The translations under genes were made by a program, and so were the position numbers. Shown one piece after another: positions 22,974 to 34,937 of a stretch of 64,000 bases of DNA. The stretch is from NCBI GenBank assembly GCA_022496805.1, contig CM040096.1:9983501-10047500 (forward strand), given 5' to 3'. Position 1 is the first letter of the stretch. Each line of letters begins with the position of its first letter. The stretch comes from Pohlia nutans (Eukaryota > Streptophyta > Bryopsida > Bryales > Mniaceae). The notes beneath the pieces are model-generated. The model ran no database searches, was not told the origin of the DNA, and was given only the letters and a program-made list of their open reading frames with translations.

Positions 22974-25815
22974 CTAACCATCTTCGTCTTCACAGTCATA
23001 ATCGTCCTCATCGGGATGTACAGAGGGGCGGACTTCGCTCCCTTGTAAATGCAATGTGCCCCCTAAGACATTCTCACTATCTACATCCGAATCCTTTGTC
23101 GGTTCCTTGGCGTTGGGAGGTCCGTCCAACTCTTGCTCTTCCTCCTCTTTGGCAGTTGCTTCGTCCGTTCCTGGAGGGATTTCGCCGTTCTCGTCTAAAT
23201 CCATATTTAAATCAAATCCCAGTACTTTTGGGGACCTGGATGAGGGGCCAGACGATGTGGGAGTGGCATCTCGGCTGACCGCTTCCTCCAGTTTCGGTTT
23301 AGCTTTATGCACTATGGGATCTAAAATTACATCTGCTTGGTCCGAGGATGGTGACCCTGTGTCCATTTCTACGTCCTCCGAGTCTTCCGCTTTCTCAACC
23401 CCGTTGGTGCGTGTACTTGCAGCCCCGTTTGACCCTCTTCCTCGGCCTCTGCCTCTACCACGTCCTCGGCCTCGACCTCTCCCTGAAGTTGATTGAACCT
23501 CCTGCATACACACAAGTCCACCCGTTAACATCTCCCCAACATGCACAGCTTTCCACTATGCCAACTCCACCGGATTCCTGGCTGTGTTAAGTGATATCGT
23601 GAAGCCGGAGCACAATAACTAAACGCACATAAGTGATACCATCCCTAAAACTATAGTTTCTCATAAGCGCAAGGCAAGTTCACAAACAAATTGATGTACA
23701 GGTGTCCGCACAAACACTGGGAAAACATGGACAGTGAAGAAACCACGCACCGCTTTTGGTCGTTTCACCACCTCCTCGTCCTCGCTGTCATCCCCATCTG
23801 ACTGCTTTCTGCAGAAAGTCAAAGCCCAACCAGATACACCAAGATTATCCCTTTGAAAAGTCAAATAACTCGACAGACACACTAATTGCGCTCATACGTT
23901 TGTGCACATACAAACCAAAAGGATCAAATACCACAAGATTCAAATTTGAGGTCCTGGCTCAAACGTGTCTCAAGAAGAGATGGAGCTTCAAAAGCTCATA
24001 CCTTCTCCTTCCAGGATTCCTTTCATCATGGTAAGATTCTGGCCCGATGTCTGGAACCTTTGAAACAATCTCTTGAAGAAAGTCAAACACGCTGTTCGTC
24101 TGTACACACTGTTTCCTGCAGTGCACAAGGAATCAAATCAGGAAACAGTGCATATTCTAATATATCAACAAACTCAATTACTAGTGATGTTTCTAGTGAA
24201 ACAGTGTTGTTCTAGTGATGAGAGTACGAACATAAAATCAATGTACAAGTGTTCAGGTACCACTTTCCAAATCACTCCATGCAAACAAAACAAAAGAATG
24301 TCTTCCACGAGGTTGAAACATCGTTCAAGAAACCCCTCACAACCAAAGAGACAAGTGCCGTCACTTACAAGTGGATCGAACTCATGGTCTTCGCACCCCT
24401 CCGAAGAGTGATCTCGTACGTTTTGTCGCATAGGTTCTGAAGAAAAAGCTCCAAAGCTTTAGCTGCACCAAACAAGCCAAATTTCGGATCAACTCCGGAA
24501 TACCATGAAAGACCTCAAGACTCACTCATGTACAAGCTAAACAATGGTCTCATCAGCTACGTACAGCTATTACTAGCACAAGGACTTAGAGTGCAGTCTC
24601 GACCTCATGACTTGTCAGTCACAAAGTCTTGGACCGTGCATGACGGCTGGAAAAATAATATACAGCAGTGACAACCTGCCACCACTGCCCACTGACTTCA
24701 TCAGCTCCCCATTGTGGGTACACAGAAAAAACGGACAAAATTCTCCTCAGTTTCTACAACACCTCAATAGAAGCAAAATGGCTGTGGCATGATCCACTAA
24801 CTTCGACCCTCATGCTCAAAGCCCAACCTTCTTTCCAGATCAACCCCCGTTTAGAAAACAAGGAGAGTTCACAAAGACAGAGAAGGCTTGGAGGAACCTA
24901 CAGATCAACACCGGTGTCGCCATGGCGATCTTCCCCACTTCTTCATCGGCTTGCATAATCTTTTTTATTCGCGCCTGAGACACAGGAAAGGAGGTTAGCT
25001 ACTCACGCAATCACATACCTCGCATGGCATCTCTCCTCCCAAAGACAGATAGATCAAATACTGTGATGTAAGAAATATGCCTCATGTGTAGAGGAGTAAT
25101 ATGGTAACGAGAAAGAATGTGAAGCTCGTGAACTCATTTCATAAAACGCACAATCATTTCTTCTATACCCCGCTCTACCCTTCATCACATTTTGCCAAAA
25201 ATATAAAACATCGGCCTCCTGTTTCCAAGCTCGTCCCAGCACATGCCAGAAAACGTCTATCACGCCCCAGCACATGCTCAAAATTCTTAGTAAACCTTCT
25301 CTACGTTCTCTCCCTGCAATCAAGACTACCTCCTCACAGTTTCTTTCGTCAAGCTTTACCAATAAAATTTCAAGCTATTCAAGCGCTGTCATTCTATCGG
25401 TTCACCCCTCCCTCGAAAGGCTGCAAAGACAAGACCATCAATACACCCACTGCAATAAAGAAAACAGGGACTGTTGCATACGTTCACACAAGAGCAGTTG
25501 GGAAAACAGTCCATCATCTCGACTCGTTGCTTCTATGAAATATCGTACCATTTCCTGTACTTTCCCGACGTTTACTTACATGCACTCTTACGATAACTGT
25601 CTAAACCAAAGTCTAACGCAGGTTCCCATGACCCTCACCACGAGGTTCTTAGGACTGATATTTGACTCTCTGCCACCCTTATCCATCTGCCGCCGAAGAT
25701 TCGCTTGTCAGGATATTTCCGTCATCTCAAAGCCATTAAAAAGCGATATTTTCTGTCAAAGAGCTAGGGTTTGTGCACTTACAGCCGGAAAGCGTGTATC
25801 CAGTTTCTTCTTCAT
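22974..25815 (-). CDS. NF-YC11: NC2-alpha (Dr1-associated corepressor, histone-fold), six exons
   Basis: Alpha subunit of negative cofactor 2, which pairs with NC2-beta/Dr1 on TBP-bound promoters and blocks TFIIA/TFIIB entry in the nucleus. I assembled the exons by hand: 25815-25783, 24974-24902, 24462-24369, 24115-24002, 23808-23751, 23501-22974; all introns are GT..AG, phases agree, total 900 nt, 299 aa. The N-terminus ([11 protein letters not shown], then [17 protein letters not shown]) and the [18 protein letters not shown] and [18 protein letters not shown] stretches form the histone fold, about residues 8-90. After an acidic linker, residues 131-147 are an uninterrupted RG repeat. The tail has [15 protein letters not shown] (about 219-233), and the last 12 residues are almost all acidic. 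Start chosen because [14 protein letters not shown] matches the family start. The first large intron is 808 bp. A Harbinger-like element begins 11 bp past the stop. Identity is secure; the symbol is by homology to Arabidopsis NF-YC11. Confidence 0.93.
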
Positions 25816-28800
25816 TTTCTCCAAGTAAGAGCAGTGTTGCCTTCCTGCTCCCTTCCTCCGCGATTAAACAATGTCCGCACTTCCACCTCCAGAGTAAACC
25901 CTACGCTCCGCTCATGCAGAGTAACCTCGCCATAACCTCGGAGATGGAAAACTAACGCACCAACGTGCGCTGCATAGAACCTATATACTGGCTGATCCGA
26001 ACCTGTTCAGTGCATGGGAAAAACCGTCCCTAAATTTCTCCAACCTTTTCCTGACCATGTTCGTTACAATCGCAACTATCCCCGGAATTTCCCGCCACGC
26101 AGTAGAGTCAATACTGGCCCAAAAAAATCTACTTTTGAGTTTCACAAGAGAACATCACTCCGAACCTCGTCCGGCGTTCACAACGGCCAGGCAACCGTCT
26201 GGAACCGTTCTGCTCAAGAATCCAAAATGAAGAGCAACCTATACCAAGCCTTAGCGAGCACACGGCTAACCACACCTGCGTAAACACTGACTCCACAAAC
26301 TCCGTCCGGAACACCACGAAACACTAGCGTATAAACACACCTACAAAAATAACAAACCCCCGAGGTCAGCACCTCGGTACGAAAACTCCGGCACGGCAAA
26401 TAATGCCGCGGCCATACCACGCTTCCAAGAGCTCGTTGAAAGCACCTCCTCGGACCACGAACGCACGCCAATGCAACGAAGAGCGAGGCTCCAACCTAGT
26501 ACCCCGAGGCTCCTGTAGCAAACCGCGCCAAAACGAGACCAAAAATGCACCAAAAAAAAGCCCACGACGTCTCGTTGGAGAGGCGACGAGACGGCCAAGG
26601 CGACGACGATGCAAGCACGGGGAGAAGAGAGCGAAAGAGTGAAGGAAATGGTGGCGAAGAGGGGTAGAAATGGGCTATGGCGGGCTTGCACCTCCCTCGC
26701 TGCGACGACGCTGCCGTGAAGAAAGGCCGCGCAACAGACGCCACCAGACACTGCCGGTGGCCCGGTCACCTCAGCCGGTCAGGAGCGCGAACTTACGAGT
26801 AAGTTCAGACGTTCGCACGTGCCCCAGCCTCGTTCCTACGTGCCTCATTCACGTTCTCACGTGCCCCAACCGCGTTCCCCGTACCTCCAGGCTCCCTACC
26901 TGTCAGTTCACAACAGGACTGAAGGAATCTCACCTCATTTACAAATTCCCTTTCCTCGGTAGCCTGTCCCTTCATCCCTTCCCTCTTTGGATTTAATTGT
27001 GCAAGCCGGTAATGCCAAAGGTTTTGGAGACTGGGTGGAAGACTTCCAGCCTTCATGTCAGTTAGAATGTCATGTGGTTCTTTTTGGGCATTTGTAAGGC
27101 AGTGTGTCATGGAAACCTTGGTATGGGGTTCAAATTGATCAAAATCTTTCTTCACTTTCAAATAGAGGGCATTCGAATTTGAGGTTTGAGGTTTCGTCTT
27201 CCGATTTTTCGTCTTTGGCATCAAAAAATGATATTTCAAAGCGTTTATTGTAGCGATTGATGCTCAAAGATACCCGAAAGAAAATTGGTGTTCAAATGAC
27301 ACATTCAAATATGCTCATTTTTTTACAATTATTCGTGTTTTATTTCGGATTGTGATTCTCTTAAATTTCCGATAGAGCACAAACAAATGTGAGAGTATGT
27401 CACATTCATATGTCACAAGTTGACAAATGGCTAATTAGACAAAGTTGCACCTCATCGTCCTTTGTCAATGTATTGTACTCTAACACCATCTATTCAATTC
27501 TCTTTAATGACATTGCTACAAGGGAACAAATGGATCCCTTTGCACACATATTTAGAAATTGGCATGTAAACATTGTTAAATTATGTGTACACAACATAGA
27601 CTATTCTCAAAATATATACCGTACTACATGGTCATCTTCGGCACTAATTATATTATTTTTATAAAGGCCAAAATTCCAGGAATATTTTTTCACTTTTTTT
27701 CAAATTTAAAGAAAAAAAATTCAATGAATACAAGTGCCGTATCTATTTTAGAAAAAAAAATTAAATATTCGGCACCCTATGGCCAAATCCAACCATGTAC
27801 TACAGTATAGAACTTGTAGTCGAGTAGAGTGTTATCAAAGAGGATTCGATTTTTTTGTATAGCCTTGAATTGCCAAAGAGGCTATTTTTCATGCTTTGGA
27901 TGACAATGCCATATTCACAATGCAAAACAAATGAATTCATCCACTCTTTTTTAATTAAGTTTTAGTGATGGTCATGCCATGTCATTATACCACATTCATG
28001 CTTTTGGAGTAATTTTGAAGTTTACATGAGCTCCAACTTTAAAGAATAGGCAAAATTAGATAACCTAGTGCATTTTGGTGACTTTTAAATTTTTGTTGTT
28101 GATCCTAATCTTAGCTATTACAATAATATTTTAAAAAATTGAGCTTAACTATTAACGTCCAAACGCCTAAGGGGGTTCCCCCACCCAAAACAACCTCGTT
28201 TTCGACATTTTTGTTGATAATCTCTTATTGCTTTTTAAAACCTTTTTTTCACATTCAAACTGTAGGATCTTTTACTCTTAGGCCATGTAAACCATCCCTT
28301 AAAATTTCAAAACACTTGACCATACATATATCAAATGGTAGTAAATGAAGTTGAGATTTTGAAATTTCAGGTCTTAAAAAATCCGGACAACCTTACTTCG
28401 ATGAGCTCTCAAACCCAAAAAAAGAGTTGAAACGATGTACCATTTTTGACCATCCTCAAGATGAGGTAGTTAACAAAATGCATGATTCATTTTGACAAAT
28501 GTTCAATTCATTAGCATTTTTTAAAAGACCTTGTAATGGGTGGAGGTATGACAGGAAGCGAGAGATTTTGGCTAAATTAAATTATCCCTTCAACTCTCCT
28601 CCAATTGGACGAGCCCACAACTCATGGCATAGAAACCGTGTGAGCTGTACAAAAATTTCTTTGAGGTGCCCAATGAATCTCATTGGCTTAAATATTTGAC
28701 AAACCTACCTAGAGTGATGAAGTTGCCTTTTCAACATTGCAAATACAAGTTACAATACTTACCCACTCTTCATTAAAAAGAATTAAGTACGTAATGATAC

Positions 28801-29553
28801 AAAATTTTAATTTATACTATAATGTTCTTCATTATAACATATAACTCCAAAAGAAAATTCAAATTTATCGAGTTTATTTCACATTTGATTCCAAATTTTT
28901 ACAACCTTTTCTTTTAAAATTCATGTTAGTTTCAACTTTTGACACAAAAATAAAACAAAACTATAGAAGACATGTGATTTCAGTAGTAAAAAATAAATAA
29001 AATATTTTAAAACTTAGATAAAGGGTAAAAATAGAACATTTAAAATTAAAAACAGTAAATTGAAATGTACAAATATAGGCTTAGTATGTATTTATGGGTT
29101 AGTTCTCAACTTTTCCTTTGGATTTTTTCACAAAATAATTTATTTTTGACAAATTTAGAGAAGTCTATTACAAAAAGAAACTAATTTTAAAAAACCATAA
29201 TTTTATATCATTTTAAAATCATGTTGGTCATTCATGGTTCAATTTTCACCATCAAATGTGTGAGTATGAGTGACGGTTAACATACAAGTTTTTAGTGAAC
29301 GGGTCTTAATCCAAAACTTCAACACTACAGAATTTGCATAAATTCTTCAAAAAAATCAAAGATTTCAAATTCAAAAATGAACAGTCACATAATAGGAGTT
29401 GTTACACCTCTTCCATGAAATTGATTCTTTCTTTAGAGAATGAGAACTTTGGGAGAGAAATGTGGAGCTAATTGTGACCATTCTCCATGAAGAAGGTGTG
29501 ATTCCCCTTGAGGGCGTTTGAAGAATGAGAATGGACATGGTTTGTTACTCTTC
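25816..29553. other. NC2-alpha upstream region, then AT-rich spacer
   Basis: 25816-26000 is the likely leader and promoter. 26000-27000 is GC-richer with Arg/Pro-rich chance frames on both strands. 27000-29553 is AT-rich with no gene; 28150-28700 has phrases resembling TTAA elements but no clear ends. Confidence 0.5.
26814..26864. promoter_or_regulatory. Two G-box (CACGTG) sites upstream of NC2-alpha
   Basis: CACGTG at 26816-26821 and 26858-26863, with a TACGTG between, inside a GC-richer stretch (about 26340-26900) some 1 kb upstream of the NC2-alpha start codon. Plant bZIP and bHLH factors bind such sites. Function here is inference. Confidence 0.4.
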
Positions 29554-30122
29554 TTAACTCCTAAAGGACCAGGGGTGTTCAATTGAGCTCTTGTTTACTC
29601 TTGTAACAAGCTCAATTCCTCATTGGTGTGGGGAAATTTTGACAATTGGCACCTTTGAAATTAAAGAAGACTTACATAGCTTTTGTATAAAATTAGGATC
29701 AACAAAATCGCACAATTTTTGAAAAAATCCCACCATTGAGAAGATTGATGGAACTTGTTTTGGGCATTTTGGACATATGCTGAAATCATATTGTTCAAAA
29801 GTGCTCCAAAAAATATGAAATTTTTACCATGCGTAGAAGTTCATCTTTTGAACACGTGTAAAATTTTTCATGTAATTTAGAGGTGTGAAGAAGAAGATAT
29901 GAGGGTTTGAAGTGATGCCCAAATAGCTTCCTAGCAGCTCAAAAAATCACCAAAAATCGCACACTTTATGAATTTCCGATCAGGAAGTACTCACGGATTC
30001 AGCTTTTAAAAAGAGCCAAGGTCTCTTTGTTGCTCACCCTACAATTCACTGACCAACAACTCGAATTTCCTCACTTTTAATTCCAAAAGCCACATGGGGG
30101 CATTATGGTCCTTAGGGGTTAA
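29554..30122 (+). mobile_element. TTAA-flanked element, 569 bp
   Basis: TTAACTCCTAAAGGACC at the left, GGTCCTTAGGGGTTAA at the right. Shares its right TTAA with the next element. Confidence 0.85.
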
Positions 30123-30666
30123 TCCCTAAAGGTCCAAGGCCCATGGGGCTATATTTGGTCATTTTTCAATCAAACGTTGATTTTCACCTAGTTCCTAATT
30201 TCAAATGAAAATGGTCCCAACTAAGAAAGCGTGGGGGCAATCTTCTATTTTTTAATCCAATTTACCTTTCTTTGATATTGTTAAAGTTGTGGTTTTTACA
30301 GCATTTCAAAGCTCAAAGCCCTAAAATTCCAAAATACACTGCATAAATAATTTTTCTATCGAATTTCTTTTTATGTAAGCTCAAGAAGCATGCCATCTAC
30401 ACCTCACCTTGTTGTTCATCACTATTATTTACATTTTGCCTAAAATTTCGTACTATTTAAAAAAATTTGTAATTACTATGATTTTTAGAAGAAAAAATCT
30501 TTGGAAAATCTTATAAAATTCATTTTCGTATATATAATTATGAAAAAAAGCAGGGCAAATTGGTTTAACCATAACTCATATGAGAAAAATACTAGAAAAT
30601 ATAATATATTTTAAAATGTGAAAAATTGATGAGGTTTGACCCATAGTATGTACGATTAAGGATTAA
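30119..30666 (+). mobile_element. TTAA-flanked element with decayed right end
   Basis: TTAATCCCTAAAGGTCC at the left; similarity to 14130-14660 throughout. The right end is reduced to TTAAGGATTAA near 30658-30666. Confidence 0.7.
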
Positions 30667-30957
30667 CGGCTTCTCAATCTTCACACCTATTTTTTGCTTC
30701 CAGAGGAGAAGAATAAAGCATCTCGATCTTCAAAGAATGGATCCTCCAAAAAGTGCCACATACGCATTCTTTGAAGATTGTGAATGGGAAGAAAGAGGTG
30801 TGACACTCCCTAGTGTAGTAGTGTGAGATATTCAAGAATGTCATTATACAAAAGGTGAAAATAGAGAGGTTGGAGAATGTACTGGTTTTGGAATTAAAGA
30901 CCCCATAGCCATGTGCTTAGGCGTATAATCGGGCAACCGCCAGCGACCACGACCTTA

Positions 30958-31250
30958 GAGCATCTCCAACGGGGCTCGCCAAAGGTCTAACACACTTCAA
31001 AAGTGGATGAAAAATGCTAAAAAAAAGCCTCTTGACCCTCTATTCTAGCTTGTGTGATAGACGGTATTTCAATCTAAGTTTAATTGCCTATAACCGACAT
31101 TCTACTTGTAATTGGTCCATTGACTATTTAATGTACATTTTTTATGATTGAAGAGCGTTTGAGGATAGGGAACTTTAAGTTGAAGGACTCTTCAAATATA
31201 GATGAGTAATTTTAGCGAGTTGCTTTTAGCGTGCATGGTTGGAGATGCTC
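30958..31250. mobile_element. Harbinger-like MITE, 293 bp
   Basis: GAGCATCTCCAAC at the left and GTTGGAGATGCTC at the right, with TTA before and TCA after. The interior matches one arm of the foldback at 10558-11096 (ATTGGTCCATTGACTATTT). Confidence 0.82.
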
Positions 31251-31312
31251 TCATGACCAAATAGCATGGCCACCTATGCCCTCACATAGTCTCTTATTCC
31301 CTAATTGACAGA

Positions 31313-31453
31313 CACTAGTAGGATTTTGGTCCTTTATAACTAGTCCTTTGTGACTAACATGGTCCTTTGTGACTCAATTCTTTAGAAAAGAAGTCGTTTT
31401 GGATCATTTAAATCACAAAAGACCAGTTATAAAGGACCAAAATCCTACTAGTG
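31313..31453. mobile_element. 141-bp CACTA-type MITE with long inverted ends, TSD AGA
   Basis: Ends CACTAGTAGGATTTTGGTCC and its inverse; the near-perfect terminal inverted repeat runs about 34 bp. AGA is duplicated at 31310-31312 and 31454-31456. Interior is AT-rich and non-coding. It sits at the left edge of a decayed TTAA-type element (about 31457-31860). Confidence 0.9.
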
Positions 31454-31456
31454 AGA

Positions 31457-31860
31457 GGGGGTAAAGGCAAAACCTAGATGTATTATAAAATGTTACTTCT
31501 ACAACTTTAATGAAAGTTGGTCCAAAAGAGAAAATGAGAAGCATGATGTTTAGTAATTATCCGTATGGTCAAAGTTCCAAAAATAGTTTTAGATACTCAT
31601 TTAATGAGTTTAAAAGCATTTACCATTTAAAATTCACCAAAATTACAAAATTTATTTTTAGAATTTGAAATTTGGTATGATTGGTTAAAACTAGACATTT
31701 TATTCTAAAATTTTAAAAGGAATTTTCTTCAAATAAGCGAACATCATTAGTTTCCCGGAATAGTAAGTTTTATAACACAAGGACAATATTGAGGTCTTTG
31801 TCTTTGAAAATTTCCTTAATGAACCTCAATATTGCAAAATTAATGAAATGTATCAAAAAG
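31457..31860 (+). mobile_element. Decayed TTAA-type element, subtype of 34408-34937
   Basis: Shares the order of phrases with 34408-34937 (a Tyr-rich ATG-less opening, TATGGTCAAAGTTCC, TGGTATGATTGGTTAAAA, TTTTATAACACAAGGACAAT). The left end was lost near the CACTA-type MITE at 31313-31453; no right end. Confidence 0.6.
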
Positions 31861-31984
31861 CACTAGAACATGATCTCAACCTCCAATGTAAACAAAAAAT
31901 CAAAACTTGAAAAATATCATTTTCTGCCCATGGACAGTCACTGCTGTTTGGGCTGCGATCAGTCACGTAGGGGTTATACTCAAG

Positions 31985-32373
31985 AACTAGATGAAAAGTG
32001 CCAAACACTACAAGCAAAGGTGTCGCTTTTCACTGTGAACAGTGTCAGTGTATACACTAGTCCTACGTGACGAATCACACTCATCAAGTCCTGAACGCTT
32101 GGGCACTGTTTGACTCACCTACCGAGTGAAAAGCGACGCCTTCTCCTTACAGTGAAGGGCCTTCCAGAAATACCTCTTGACTCTCAATCCTAGCGTGTTA
32201 AGAAACGACCCTTCAAATCATTGTTTAGTTGATTATATCCCACATTTTACTAATGATTGGTCTATTGACTATTTGATGTGCACTTTTGATGTGTGAGGGG
32301 CATGCAAGGGCTCTTCAAATGTAAATGAATAATTTCAGTGAGTCATCTCTAGCGTGTAGGAGTGGAGATGCTC
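31985..32373. mobile_element. Truncated Harbinger-like element abutting the F-box relic
   Basis: The right end GTGGAGATGCTC followed by TAA (32374-32376) and the interior match the inverse of 10558-10830. The left end is missing. Interrupted by the CACTA-type MITE at 32006-32154. Its insertion point is where F-box homology ends. Confidence 0.8.
32006..32154. mobile_element. CACTA-type MITE nested in a Harbinger-like element, 149 bp
   Basis: CACTACAAGCAAAGGTGTCG at the left, ending CTTCTCCTTACAGTG, with the shared core CTAGTCCTACGTGACGAATC. It interrupts the sequence GATGAAAAGTGCCAA / AGGGCCTTCC, which is continuous at about 10876-10905 in another copy of the host element, so that copy serves as the empty site. 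Confidence 0.87.
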
Positions 32374-32715
32374 TAAGCCTAAAGTTTCCAGTGCCAAACG
32401 CCACATTGACAACAGGGGCATGGCGAGCAAATTCCATTACAGGAGTTTGAAACCAAGTCTTGAGGAAATTCGACGGACAAGACGCGGAGCTCGTGAGCTT
32501 GTACGTGAGCTTGTTGTCGCCAGGGCCAGCAATGGCCAGCCGCGGCTGCTTCTCCCCGATCAATTTGGGCAGCGTGATCGATCCCCATCGCCTGCACACG
32601 CACTTGCACGCCTTGAACGGCGACAGCGGCAGCCGCGCCAGGATGTACAGTACTCCAAGATATCATCGCTCAGCAGCACCTCCTGCTTCGAAATCGGTCC
32701 CAGCGCAGACTCCAT
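32374..32715 (-). pseudogene. F-box gene 5' fragment, frameshifted and cut by a MITE
   Basis: From ATG at 32715 the minus strand reads MESALGPISKQEVLLSDDIL then EY; five extra bases (TGTAC) follow, and the frame resumes as ILARLPLSPFKACKCVCRRW then GSITLPKLIGEKQPRLAIAG. Together LLSDDILEY/ILARLPLS..CVCRRW is a typical plant F-box, the SKP1-binding module of SCF ubiquitin ligases. The sequence continues coding-like (PGDNKLTYKLTSS through HAPVVNVAFGTGNF) until it meets the end of a Harbinger-like element at 32373, where it stops. No substrate-binding domain remains. GC content is well above the surroundings. The F-box match is by eye but strong. Confidence 0.72.
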
Positions 32716-33429
32716 CGCTTGTGTCCGAATTAGGGTTTGTACACGCGATTCAAGAAACGTGAAACCCTCCGAAACTCTGAAGCAATGGCCCCAATCAATT
32801 CATGCCGGGAATTCGAGAATTGATGATTCAAAGTGTGTGGAACGATCTGACATTCATCGAGCTGAATTGATGGCGAAAGAAGTAGTGCGTGAGGCTTGAG
32901 TGAGGGTTTCGAAATTCGAAGCAGAAACTAAGTTCCTGCGAGATGATCTCCACAACTAACACTGAATGACCTGAAGTTTTGTCACAAAACGGCTTGACAA
33001 AACTGATCGAAAATATCTTAGTCGGAGAAGAAGATGACTGAGGTTGTGATGATCTCAGTTAGCATCAAGCATCAAGCATCAAGCATCTGGCAATTGAACC
33101 CAGTGAGTAAGCCTGCTACCTAAAACCTTGAGGTGCAGGTATAAATAGCGGTGAATCCCGTAGAGACAGAGTCTACCGAGCTCCTTCAGCCTTGATCTGG
33201 CCCCCGTGCGTTCTATAAATAAATACCCTATGTTTACGCAAACTTAGGATTCTAACCCTGAAGGAGTAAGGATTCATAGTTTTTAAATGACAAATGTGAT
33301 TGATCATATTGTGGAATATATAATTCAGATGGGACCAAATTTTATATCATGTGAATCAGTGATAAATTCCGACATTAATTCATGAGGATAAAAATTGGCC
33401 GCTATTTTGGGCCAACTTAAAATTCCCAA
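32716..33429. other. Flank of the F-box relic, then AT-rich spacer
   Basis: 32716-33200 is GC-richer and would have been the F-box promoter and leader; AAGCATC is repeated three times near 33064-33082. From 33265 on, similarity to 43060-43200. Confidence 0.45.
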
Positions 33430-33600
33430 CATGGTCCTCACAAACTCATTTGGAACTGTAGACCCCAGATTTGAAGAAAAAAATTGCCAATAAAAGCCCC
33501 TAGGATGTCCAAAATGGAAATTTCGGAGAATTGGGCCTGGGGGTGAATAGTGTTTGCATTAATGTCAAGGGAGGGGAGGGGGGGGGGGGATTTAGAGTGG
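33430..33600 (+). repeat. Dispersed repeat shared with 39650-39800
   Basis: Shares GTGAATAGTG(T/C)TTGCATT, AAATTGCCAA.TAAA.(G)CCC and GGGGGGGATTTAGA with 39650-39800, same orientation. Contains an 11-base G run. Boundaries and class unknown. Confidence 0.7.
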
Positions 33601-33644
33601 TCTTGATAGCTAATACCAATTTGAACATTACACATAAAATTACT

Positions 33645-34093
33645 GATTTTTTTGACCAATTTAACAATTTTCCCATGTCTCCAAAGACGGTCAAAAAAGG
33701 TTAAAAGAAAATTTTGATTCATCTTTTCATTTCAAACGCTATAAACTTGCAATCCATACGATCAAACTCTATGAAAATTTTACCATGCATTCTTTTGGTA
33801 GTCTAAAGCAAGATCCTACAGTTAGAGAGGCAAAAAAAGCATTTCTATGATTGTTTTTAAGCCTTGCCCAAATTGCCCATTATCCCCCAAAAAAACCTCT
33901 CTCTCTCTCCATAACTTCTACTTACAAAGTTGGAATCTGAAAAAAAAAATTAGATCCCCTTTTTGTATTGACATACCGAATTCATATAATGTTTCAAAAA
34001 TTATTTCAAAAATTAGGATAAAATTTAACACCGTGGTAACCTACCCAAACATTGAAATGTCCTAGTTATGACACATTGTCCTTTAGTGGTTAA
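33645..34093 (+). mobile_element. Right part of a TTAA-flanked element, subtype of 4468-5021
   Basis: Matches 4610-5021 (CCATGTCTCCAAAGACGGTC, TCAAACTCTATGAAAATTTT) and ends CCTTTAGTGGTTAA. The left terminus is absent; upstream sequence is a different repeat. Confidence 0.75.
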
Positions 34094-34407
34094 AAAACAA
34101 ATAATTCAAACAAAAGGAACTTGAATGACATAGAACATACTTTAAAGTGCTAAAAAAACATGAGGACCAATTTGGGCTTCTTGGTCATTTCAAGGTTAAA
34201 GTACGTACATAATGGAGCTTTTTGTTTGATACGAAAGCACCGGTAAGTCCACGCATAAGATGGAAGTACCTGTTACCATCCATTTAAGCAATCTGGACAT
34301 TTGGAGGACATACAACGTGTGTCACAAATTTAGGAGAGAAAAGTAAATCTTAGGGAAAATGCCTTTTAATCATTCAAAATCAGCCTATAGTTGATAGAAA
34401 ACTAACT

Positions 34408-34937
34408 TTAACCCCTAAAAGCCCTAGGGGTATTAGACAAAATACAAATGTGTTGTAATATGTGCCTTCCATATGTTTGATGAAGTTTGGTTCAATAGAA
34501 AAAATGTAGGGCATCATCTCTACAAATTATAAAAAACTTTGGATATTTTTTTAATGAATTTAAAAACATTGACCTATGAAAATTTGTATAAATTAAAATT
34601 TTCACTTTTAGAGTTTGAAATTTAGCATGATTGGCTAAAATTGGTTTACCTATTGTAAAATTCAAAAAAAACAAAAGAAATGATGGAGGGAATATCATTA
34701 ATTTTCCCAAATAGCAAATTTTATAACACTAAGACAATGTTGAGGTGATCCACTTTGAAAAATTCTCCCCGGTGGAGTTTAGCTCGGATTAACGTAATTC
34801 AAATTGCATTAGAAAGTAGACTTGATACAATATTTTTAATTAATTTTCTTTTCTTTCAAAAACATATTTTTTGTTCCAGGCAACCCGTTAGATTCGGGAG
34901 CGACCAAAAATTGGTCATTTGAGTGTTTAGGGGTTAA
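34408..34937 (+). mobile_element. TTAA-flanked element, 530 bp
   Basis: TTAACCCCTAAAAGCCCTAG at the left, GAGTGTTTAGGGGTTAA at the right; hairpin GACCA-AAAAT-TGGTC at 34902-34916. Sister copies at 12234 and 63773. Confidence 0.88.

Noticed and set aside
23056..23496. 146-codon plus-strand frame opposite NC2-alpha exon 6
   Set aside because: Antisense shadow of the RG-repeat exon (Pro/Arg/Leu repeats).
26341..26769. 142-codon minus-strand frame upstream of NC2-alpha
   Set aside because: Lies in a GC-rich stretch where all frames stay open; Arg/Ser/Leu-rich composition, no domain, no splice context.
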